From: Bin5 sp965200615 | GTDB taxonomy: Bacteria; Chloroflexota; Anaerolineae; Caldilineales; Caldilineaceae | Assembly: GCA_965200615.1 (NCBI GenBank) | Contig: OZ241377.1 | Span: forward strand, 3,658,001-3,722,000 | Length of the DNA: 64,000 nt | Reading direction: 5' to 3' | Shown here: positions 27,074 through 33,552 of the stretch, piece by piece | Layout: every line of letters begins with the position of its first letter | Position numbering within the stretch: the first letter of the stretch is position 1 | Notes under the pieces: model-generated | Told to the model about the DNA's origin: nothing | The model's database searches: none | Seen by the model: only the letters and a program-made list of their open reading frames with translations | Position numbers and translations under genes: made by a program

Positions 27074-28120
27074 ATGGGGTCAGAATCCATACTGTTCCAG
27101 GAAATACACGAGCAGCCGGATGTGATTGAACGGTTCGCACAACTGGAACAGGGCCCGGTAAAGAGACTTGCCGCCGGCATGCGGGAGGCTAGCATTCGTC
27201 AGGTCGTCGTAGCTGCACGGGGCACGAGCGACAATGCGGCCCGCTATGCACAGTATTTACTCGGAGCAAATAACCGGCTCCCCGTGATGCTGACCACGCC
27301 CAGCCTCTTCACGCTATACCGGCAGCCTCCACTCTTCGCCCCCGACACGCTGGTCCTTGGGATCAGCCAGAGCGGTCGGAGCCCGGACATCGTAAGCGTT
27401 CTGGCGGAGGGGAGGCGGCAAGGCTGCGTTACTGCTGCAATCACCAACTTCGCGGGCTCGCCGCTGGCAGAGCAGGCCGATCACGTGGTGGGCCTGGGGG
27501 CCGGCGAAGAGCGTTCCATCGCCGCGACCAAGACATATACCGCTCAACTCTATGCCGTTGCTCTTCTGTCGGTCCACTTGACTGACGATGCTGAAGGAAT
27601 CGCCATACTCGAAGGGACGCCGGATCTCGTCCGGCAGACCCTTTCCATGAACAGTGACGTAGAAAGACTGGCGGAACGCTACCGGTACATCCGCAACTGC
27701 GTGGTAGTGGGTCGAGGATTCAATTACTCGACGGCCTTCGAAATTGCTCTGAAAATAAAGGAACTCACCTACACACTCGCCGAACCCTACAGCAGCGCCG
27801 ACTTTCTGCACGGGCCCGTCAGTCTCATCGAACCTGCGTTTCCGGTCATCGTGGTAGCGCCCAACGGGGTACTGATGCCAGAGTTGAAACCCTTTGTCCG
27901 ACAGCTGCGCGGCATGGACGCTGAACTGCTCTGCGTAAGTAACGACCCTGAACTCTTGCTTCTGGGCCGCACTCAGTTTCCCTTTCCTGTTGTGCCGGAA
28001 TGGTTGTCTCCGTTACTGGCCATTATTCCGGGGCAACTGTTCGCGCTGTTCCTGGCGGCAGCTCGCGATTTCGATCCCGACCGTCCCCGAACCATTCAGA
28101 AAGTCACCGAGACGCTTTAG
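27074..28120 (+). CDS. SIS-domain sugar-phosphate isomerase/deaminase (GlmS C-terminal-like)
   Basis: A 348-residue protein from the ATG at 27074, which has AAAGGAG upstream; the longer reading to 26900 overlaps the divergent gene and is unlikely. Two SIS domains are present: the first with VVAARGTSDNAARYAQYLL and GISQSGRSPDIV, then RSIAATKTYTAQL; the second with CVVVGRGFNYSTAFEIALKIKEL and ADFLHGPVSLIE. This matches the isomerase half of glucosamine-6-phosphate synthase without the glutaminase domain, the arrangement of AgaS/GlmS-like deaminases and fructoselysine-type enzymes. The role is probably amino-sugar phosphate isomerisation or deamination, but the exact substrate is open. No sugar-transport neighbour helps. 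Confidence 0.85.
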   Translation: MGSESILFQEIHEQPDVIERFAQLEQGPVKRLAAGMREASIRQVVVAARGTSDNAARYAQYLLGANNRLPVMLTTPSLFTLYRQPPLFAPDTLVLGISQSGRSPDIVSVLAEGRRQGCVTAAITNFAGSPLAEQADHVVGLGAGEERSIAATKTYTAQLYAVALLSVHLTDDAEGIAILEGTPDLVRQTLSMNSDVERLAERYRYIRNCVVVGRGFNYSTAFEIALKIKELTYTLAEPYSSADFLHGPVSLIEPAFPVIVVAPNGVLMPELKPFVRQLRGMDAELLCVSNDPELLLLGRTQFPFPVVPEWLSPLLAIIPGQLFALFLAAARDFDPDRPRTIQKVTETL

Positions 28121-28207
28121 CGCTTGATCAGACTTCTTCAGGACTCAAACGGTCCTTTGAGCGCGCGGTCCCCCTGATTTCTCCTCCATCCAGTCCCAGA
28201 ACAGGAA

Positions 28208-28240
28208 TAGAGCAGGTGTAGAGTCTCTACACCTGCTCTA
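28208..28240. terminator. Perfect 15-bp palindrome between convergent genes
   Basis: TAGAGCAGGTGTAGA (28208-28222) and its exact complement (28226-28240) flank GTC. It sits midway between the SIS gene stop and the lipoprotein gene stop. No T-tract follows on either strand, so it may be a bidirectional barrier or an RNA hairpin protecting 3' ends rather than a classic terminator. Confidence 0.5.
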
Positions 28241-28306
28241 TCGTGAGCAGAGGAACCCACCCGTCCCTTCCTTTCTGCCCCAGTTCGTTCAGGCCTGCAT
28301 CCGGGC

Positions 28307-29365
28307 TCAGTTGCCCATCTCAGAACCCGGTAAATAGATCGTAATGTTGGCGTTGGTCGCCTGAATAATCGGCAGCAGATTCTCTACCAGCGAGAGTACC
28401 GAGGCCATATCGGCGCCAGGCATCAGGGCCGAAACGGAGTCAAAAACACCCAATTGCTTGGAAAGCGCAAGCACATTCTGCACCTCCCCGCTCCCCCACG
28501 ACAGGTAAGGGAGACCGATGCCGTTCAAGGAGATGTGAATGCCGTCCGGGTCGGTTGTCAGGGTCACCGTATAGATCCCGGAATCGGTCAGCCCGCTGAT
28601 CAGTTCGGGCGGCAGGCGCAGCGCGTAAAAGGGCATGCTGGTCAATACCGTCCAATCCACGTCGGACAGTTCCACCAAGGTCCAGCTGCCGTCGGCGTGA
28701 TAGAGGATGGGAATGTCGACTGTCGGCAGAGATCCCCCGAATGTCTCCAGGACTTGCTGTTGCAGCATCCTTGCCATGGTGACTTCTTCACTCTCTTCGA
28801 CTCCGCTAAGGGGAATCAAGTCAGCCCCTTCCTGGACAGGGAACCTCAGCACGACGTCAAGGTCGAAGTTCCGAACCAGCGGCAGCACCTTATTCAGCGC
28901 GGGGACACCCAAGCCCAGAGCGGACACGGCCTTCCCGGTTGCAGCCAGTCCTTCTTCTTCCCATACCAGCGAGGGAATACGCTGCCCGTTCGCAAAGAGC
29001 AGGATTCCTTCGTCCCCATTGGCGACGCGCAAATGCTGAAGGTCAGACGCCGTGAAGTGCTGTACCCAGAGCGGAGGCAGCGATAACTCGTCCAGGATGG
29101 TCGCAAGCTCCAGCCTGACGCCCGGTTCCGGTACATAGACCATGCCAGGAGGCTTTTCTACGTTGCCAACGACCATATGTGACAACCCGCCGACTGAGGC
29201 AGTGCCATCCGGACCGTAATCGATTATGATCGGCGGCAGGTCAATGTAGAATTCGTCCGGCCCTCTTTCGGCCATAGATCCAGCGTCGACCCTGGCCGTG
29301 CACCCTGAAATTACGAACGCGACGACAAGCGAGAGCACAGCCCAATACGTGACGCGTTTCTGCAT
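28307..29365 (-). CDS. Predicted lipoprotein of unknown function
   Basis: From the ATG at 29365 (AGGAGG six to seven bases upstream) the protein has 352 residues. It begins with a lipoprotein signal: basic MQKR, a hydrophobic core and the lipobox VISGC, so it is probably lipid-anchored outside the membrane. The mature part is acidic, with repeated short hydrophobic beta-like stretches and several Leu/Pro-rich segments (LPPLWVQHF, LPPELISGL). Two stretches around IIDYGPDGTASVGG and DPDGIHISLNGIGLPYLSWGSGEV look alike in pattern and may be internal duplicates. I recognise no family. It has its own consensus promoter with a dyad beside it and is divergent from trmI. Confidence 0.7.
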   Translation of the reverse strand: MQKRVTYWAVLSLVVAFVISGCTARVDAGSMAERGPDEFYIDLPPIIIDYGPDGTASVGGLSHMVVGNVEKPPGMVYVPEPGVRLELATILDELSLPPLWVQHFTASDLQHLRVANGDEGILLFANGQRIPSLVWEEEGLAATGKAVSALGLGVPALNKVLPLVRNFDLDVVLRFPVQEGADLIPLSGVEESEEVTMARMLQQQVLETFGGSLPTVDIPILYHADGSWTLVELSDVDWTVLTSMPFYALRLPPELISGLTDSGIYTVTLTTDPDGIHISLNGIGLPYLSWGSGEVQNVLALSKQLGVFDSVSALMPGADMASVLSLVENLLPIIQATNANITIYLPGSEMGN

Positions 29366-29498
29366 TCGAGGCCTCCTGGCAAATAGAGTAGATCCCGACA
29401 ATTGAAATCCGATAATACGGTTTATGTCTTTTCGCCGTCCAACTTTTTCCTATCGCGCCCGGTCGGGGTCCAAGTAATGTGCGCTTAGGCCATTTTAT

Positions 29499-29527
29499 AT
29501 TCTACATCCCCTTAATGCGCGTGTCAA
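29499..29527 (-). promoter_or_regulatory. Predicted sigma70 promoter of the lipoprotein gene
   Basis: TTGACA (29527-29522) and TAGAAT (29504-29499) on the minus strand are spaced by 17 bases, close to consensus. The inverted repeat CACTTTGAAAGTG at 29531-29543 abuts the -35 and could be a regulator site. Confidence 0.65.
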
Positions 29528-29701
29528 TTTCACTTTGAAAGTGCCCTCCCTCGAAATACTTTCGAATGATCTCCGAATCGTGAACGACTCATATGCCTCT
29601 TTTCCGGACCGTCGAACATATTTTTATGCCGCATTGTACTGAATTGCGGCCTGTCAGCAGGGCGCCGAGCTTTTCGGGAAGTTGCGCTCGACGGCCAATC
29701 C

Positions 29702-29731
29702 TTGTCGATCTTACTCATCCGTGACTATAAT
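29702..29731 (+). promoter_or_regulatory. Predicted sigma70 promoter of trmI
   Basis: TTGTCG (29702-29707) and a perfect TATAAT (29726-29731), 18 bases apart, about 100 bases before the start. Confidence 0.6.
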
Positions 29732-29835
29732 CTACCTGGGAGGGCTCTTGGAGACTTTCTGCGAAACTCTTTTTCGCATGACGCCAGAGTTGCCGCGAGC
29801 CCGATGCCACTCTGTCCCGGCGTGAGGCCAAGTCT

Positions 29836-30864
29836 GTGGACAACAAAGATTCGCAGGTTCGCGAGCCGGCTACAAATGAGAATTCTGCGTTGAATTCAGC
29901 CCGCCAGAACGACTCTTTTTCGCACATTTCGTCAGATCGAGATCGGATGGGTCAGTCGCTGACAAAGCCCGATGACTTGGTGCTTCTCCTGACCGGAGGA
30001 GGGAAACGTCATTTGCTGCGTCTCCGGCCCGGACGCATGTTCCACTCCAATCTGGGGAAGGTTCAGCATGATGATCTCATCGACCTTCCCTACGGCACAA
30101 CTGTTTACAGTCACCTGGGCCACTCCATGCTGCTGCTGGAACCGTCCCTGGACGACCTGATGACCCGGATCAAAAGGAACACACAGATCGTTTTTCCCAA
30201 GGACGCCGCCATGATCGTGCGCCGCCTGAATCTGCGTGCTGGAAGTCGCGTGATTGAAGCCGGCACTGGCAGCGGCGCTCTCACCATCGCGCTCGCCTGG
30301 TCGGTTGCCCCCGGCGGACGAGTTTTCTCCTACGAGATCAGGGAAGACCATGTCCAAGTTGCGCGCAGCAACTTGGAGAAGATGGGCCTGCTGAAATATG
30401 TCAAGCTGCATTCAGCGTCGATTCTCGAGGGATTTGAACAAGAGGGCGTAGACGCACTGGTGTTGGACCTACGTACCCCCTGGATTTTCCTGGAACAGGC
30501 CCATCGCGCTCTCCGTCCCGGCGGGTTCTTTGTCGCCCTGGTACCTACGACAAACCAGGTCAGCGACCTGTTGCAGGGCCTGGAAAAGACGGGCTTCGCT
30601 GATATCGCCGTTGAAGAGGTCCTTGTGCGCGCCTACAAACCTGTTCCTGACCGGTTGCGTCCCGATGACACGATGGTTGGCCATACCGTGTTCATGATTT
30701 CGGCGCGTCCCATCGTTGATCCGGAAAATCCTGGGCGCTGGCTTTCGGAAGAGCGCAAGCGCTTCGAAGCCCGCAAGATCCTGGAAGAAAGAGTTGCAGA
30801 GGAAGAATCGAAGCGCGCCTCGCAGCCATCTGAGAAGCGGCGCTCTCATCCCAAGTTGCCCTGA
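29836..30864 (+). CDS. trmI: tRNA (adenine-N1)-methyltransferase, TrmI type
   Basis: A 342-residue (or 305 if ATG 29947 is the start) SAM-dependent enzyme that makes m1A58 in the tRNA T-loop. The N-terminal beta domain (LLLTGGGKRHLLRLRPGRMFHSNLG, split here by family usage) precedes the catalytic domain with IEAGTGSGALTIAL (motif I), VFSYEIREDHVQVARSNL, VDALVLDLRTPW and LRPGGFFVALVPTTNQV. FAP(K/R)-like and GKR motifs agree with TrmI of Thermus and actinobacteria. A charged Lys/Glu/Arg tail of about 45 residues extends past the usual end. The enzyme normally forms a tetramer. A good promoter lies upstream; the PHP gene follows in the same direction. Confidence 0.88.
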   Translation: MDNKDSQVREPATNENSALNSARQNDSFSHISSDRDRMGQSLTKPDDLVLLLTGGGKRHLLRLRPGRMFHSNLGKVQHDDLIDLPYGTTVYSHLGHSMLLLEPSLDDLMTRIKRNTQIVFPKDAAMIVRRLNLRAGSRVIEAGTGSGALTIALAWSVAPGGRVFSYEIREDHVQVARSNLEKMGLLKYVKLHSASILEGFEQEGVDALVLDLRTPWIFLEQAHRALRPGGFFVALVPTTNQVSDLLQGLEKTGFADIAVEEVLVRAYKPVPDRLRPDDTMVGHTVFMISARPIVDPENPGRWLSEERKRFEARKILEERVAEEESKRASQPSEKRRSHPKLP

Positions 30865-30965
30865 GCCAAAGAATCCCACCGAGGCACAGCCGACGAATCA
30901 GGCCTCTACGGAAGTCATTTCGCACTCGGCTCCGGCTCCCGCCGGAGCCACAAGAAGGGTTCGCC

Positions 30966-32168
30966 ATGGTCCAAGAACAAACTCCCCCAAAACTCTTTGA
31001 GTACTTCGGCAACATTCACATGCACACGACCCATAGCGATGGCTCCGGCTCCTTTGACGACCTCATAGACGGGGCTGTCAAAGGCAGGCTGGACTTCGTC
31101 TTTGTCACCGATCACAATGTGCTGGTTCGAAAGGAGGAGGAAGGATACCGCCGCGGCGTCCTGACTCTTGTAGGTCAGGAGGTACATGACACTAAGCGGG
31201 AGCCTACCGGCAACCACCTGCTCTGCCTGGGCGTGGAGTCCGACGTCAGCGGCCAGGCCGCGGACCCGCAGCAGCTCATCGATGCCGTCGGACAGCAGAA
31301 TGCTCTGACATTTCTGGCGCATCCGATTGAAGAGAAGACCGCTCTCTTCCCAAAGTGTTATCCATGGGACAACTGGGAGGTGACAGGCTATCACGGCGTG
31401 GAGCTGTGGAACTACCTTTCGTGTTTCCGTGGATTCACGACAAGCTACCTGAGAGCCCTGCTTGTGGGTTTCTTCCCACACTTTTTCCCAGTCGGACCGC
31501 TGCCGGCGATGTTGGAAAAGTGGGACAGCCTGACACAAGAGAGACCCGTTGTCGCATTGGGGGGTACCGACGTCCATGCCGTCAAGTATAACCTCGGCCC
31601 GATTTCCCGACGCTTTTTGAGCTACGAAGAGAGCGCCAAGGCGCTGAACACGCACGTCTTGACGGCAACGCCCCTGACGGGCCCGCCGGAAAACGGACCT
31701 TTCGATTATCGTGACCCAAACACTCAGCATGACCGCAACCTTATCTTGGAGGCGCTGCGGCAAGGCCGCTGCTGGCTGGGCTATGACCTGGCAGGATCTA
31801 CTGAAGGTTTCCGTTTTTGGGCGGAGCGCGAGAATGAAGGCGCCGGCCGCGGCGTATCACCTCCGTCGGACCGGAAACCGGAAGAAAGTGCGGCAGCTGT
31901 TCTTATGGGCGATGCCGTCCCCCTTGGTGACGGCCAGACCCTGAATCTGCGCGTGCATAGCCCGGCAGCCGCGAATATCCGCATTCTCCGCAACGGACGG
32001 GTCATCTCGCAGGGGTTTGCCTCCTCCCTCGCCTATCAAGCCCGGGACGCAGGCGTCTACAGAGTCGAAGTCTGGAAGCAGCGTTGGGGTAAACCGCGCG
32101 GTTGGATCTTCAGCAATCCCATCTATGTACGCTCAAACCAGGGAGACTCCACCCACCAGGAAAGCTGA
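30966..32168 (+). CDS. PHP-domain metal-dependent phosphoesterase
   Basis: A 400-residue protein with the PHP metal site at the N-terminus: HMHTTHSDGSGS, VFVTDHN, LVGQEV, FLAHPIEE and GGTDVHA supply the usual His, Asp and Glu ligands for a trinuclear metal centre. About 130 C-terminal residues form a beta-rich extra domain (LNLRVHSPAAANIRILRNGRVI). PHP proteins hydrolyse phosphoesters, including histidinol phosphate and nucleotides; this stand-alone form with a beta domain is common in Chloroflexota but uncharacterised. A Trp- and Phe-rich middle segment (YLRALLVGFFPHFFPVGPLP) could touch a membrane. It is convergent with the nucleotidyltransferase-like gene. Confidence 0.8.
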   Translation: MVQEQTPPKLFEYFGNIHMHTTHSDGSGSFDDLIDGAVKGRLDFVFVTDHNVLVRKEEEGYRRGVLTLVGQEVHDTKREPTGNHLLCLGVESDVSGQAADPQQLIDAVGQQNALTFLAHPIEEKTALFPKCYPWDNWEVTGYHGVELWNYLSCFRGFTTSYLRALLVGFFPHFFPVGPLPAMLEKWDSLTQERPVVALGGTDVHAVKYNLGPISRRFLSYEESAKALNTHVLTATPLTGPPENGPFDYRDPNTQHDRNLILEALRQGRCWLGYDLAGSTEGFRFWAERENEGAGRGVSPPSDRKPEESAAAVLMGDAVPLGDGQTLNLRVHSPAAANIRILRNGRVISQGFASSLAYQARDAGVYRVEVWKQRWGKPRGWIFSNPIYVRSNQGDSTHQES

Positions 32169-32234
32169 GCTCCCGACGCACACCGGCCGAAGACTCATCC
32201 TGCCTGGAGCCAGGGAAAAGAAAGGCTCTGCCGG

Positions 32235-33197
32235 TCAGCCGGTGGTGATGTTGGACGGCCAGTTCTCCAGTTCGGCGCTTAACAGGGCAAACACCGTTTC
32301 TTCAGCATGCTGTGGATAGGGCAACGAATGTCTCTCCGCGAGCTGGGGGGCGTACCAGCGATAGAGTACGACCAGGGAGACTGCCTGCCCGATCCAGTTG
32401 AAACCGGTCCCGGCCCTGCTTTGCCGGGCGACTTGGCTGTACCCCAGGCTTCTCTCAAACGCCTCCCGTTGCGCTTGTCCCAGGTACTGATTGATACGCG
32501 CCCTCGCCTGTGGTCGGCGGGCCCCATTTAGTGACACCACCAGATCGATCAACAATGAGCGCAGTTCAGACAACAGGGAATGGGCCGCCAGCTGCTCCTT
32601 CCGCCGAACGACTGCCGGGAGCCTCGCCAGAAGCAGCCAGAATCGCCGTAGCTGCATGTCAACTGACTCTGTATCGGGTGAACCGATAGCCGCCCCCATT
32701 CCTTTAACATTTCTGCTGCGATTGTCAGACGGTCCTTCTGCGAGATAGAGTGGGTGAAGAGACCCCGGCCACTGTGCCGAACCCTCCTCATTCGCCAACA
32801 GTGTCCAGCAGAGTTCGAAGAGGACGCCGCCGGTTCCGCTGTCGCTCAGTGGATCGTCGGCGCCCTTCGAGTACAGACTGAGTCCCCTCAGACAGCCTCC
32901 GCTTTCCGACTCATCAATCTGATCATAGATTGCGTTGCCCTCCCCAAGCACCTCATTCAGTGCGCCTCTAAGAGTTACGGAAAGGCCCGTCTCGCCGAGC
33001 GATTCTGCGCCTTCTGGGCTCCACAGCAGGCACAGATCGACGCTGCTCCACCGGTCGGCATCTCCCCGCGCCAGCGAACCGGTCAACCAGATCTCCCGGG
33101 TCTGCTCAAACGATGCCAGACACGGAACCAGCGCTTGCAGGAAAGCGCGCTGCGCCGGCAGTTCAGCAAGGGGAGGGAAGTCGAAATCAAAGGACAT
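32235..33197 (-). CDS. Nucleotidyltransferase-fold protein
   Basis: A 320-residue protein whose N-terminal part has the nucleotidyltransferase signature GSLARGDADRWSSVDLCLLW, that is, the GS motif followed by DxD-type acids. After it come a long helical domain (SLLSELRSLLIDLVVSL) and an Arg-rich stretch. Related proteins adenylylate aminoglycosides, tRNAs or toxins, or act as antitoxin-like MNT enzymes. No HEPN partner is adjacent, and the protein is long for an MNT antitoxin, so a stand-alone adenylyltransferase is more likely. An extended -10 box lies 35 bases upstream. Confidence 0.65.
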   Translation of the reverse strand: MSFDFDFPPLAELPAQRAFLQALVPCLASFEQTREIWLTGSLARGDADRWSSVDLCLLWSPEGAESLGETGLSVTLRGALNEVLGEGNAIYDQIDESESGGCLRGLSLYSKGADDPLSDSGTGGVLFELCWTLLANEEGSAQWPGSLHPLYLAEGPSDNRSRNVKGMGAAIGSPDTESVDMQLRRFWLLLARLPAVVRRKEQLAAHSLLSELRSLLIDLVVSLNGARRPQARARINQYLGQAQREAFERSLGYSQVARQSRAGTGFNWIGQAVSLVVLYRWYAPQLAERHSLPYPQHAEETVFALLSAELENWPSNITTG

Positions 33198-33231
33198 AGC
33201 AGTTCTCGCGACATTTCATGCGGGGTGCTGA

Positions 33232-33240
33232 AGTATAGCA
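33232..33240 (-). promoter_or_regulatory. Predicted extended -10 promoter of the nucleotidyltransferase-like gene
   Basis: On the minus strand TGCTATACT, 35 bases before the start codon. No good -35. Confidence 0.45.
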
Positions 33241-33422
33241 TGGGCCTGAAGTTCATTCTGAACGTCTCCCTCATTTCAGGGGATCGGTGTCTTGATAAAA
33301 CGGGTTGCAAGAGTAGTCCACGGCGCTTGCCCTGCCTTGTTCATCAATGCCAGGATCTAACGGGCGCGAAATGTTTTCAGTTTTTTGGCTTGACGGCGGG
33401 AGGCGTCAATTGAGACAAGGTC

Positions 33423-33431
33423 TGTTATAAT
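33423..33431 (+). promoter_or_regulatory. Predicted extended -10 promoter of the UPF0182 gene
   Basis: TGTTATAAT is a perfect extended -10, about 120 bases before the ATG at 33553. A TTGACG lies too far upstream (30 bases) to pair with it. Confidence 0.45.
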
Positions 33432-33552
33432 TGCGAGGCAGATACGCAGGGATGTTGGCGTGTGCGGCGAAAAGAGTTTGTTCCCTTGCAGTGGTTCCAA
33501 GCAGCGGACCGCCCCGTCAACTGTCCTTCTTCCTAATCGACAAGGATCACAA

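Larger units (their letters stand above)
29366..29835. other. Divergent promoter region between lipoprotein gene and trmI
   Basis: About 470 bases with no long frame. It holds a minus-strand promoter (29499-29527), a CACTTTGAAAGTG dyad immediately upstream of its -35 (29531-29543), and a plus-strand promoter for trmI (29702-29731). The part between 29545 and 29700 shows nothing I can name. Confidence 0.5.
33198..33552. other. Divergent promoter region between nucleotidyltransferase-like and UPF0182 genes
   Basis: About 355 bases. It holds extended -10 boxes for both directions (33232-33240 minus; 33423-33431 plus). No additional gene is supported. Confidence 0.5.

Noticed and set aside
26086..27129. 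A 347-codon plus-strand frame over the acyl-CoA dehydrogenase gene
   Set aside because: Antisense shadow; also runs over the divergent promoter.
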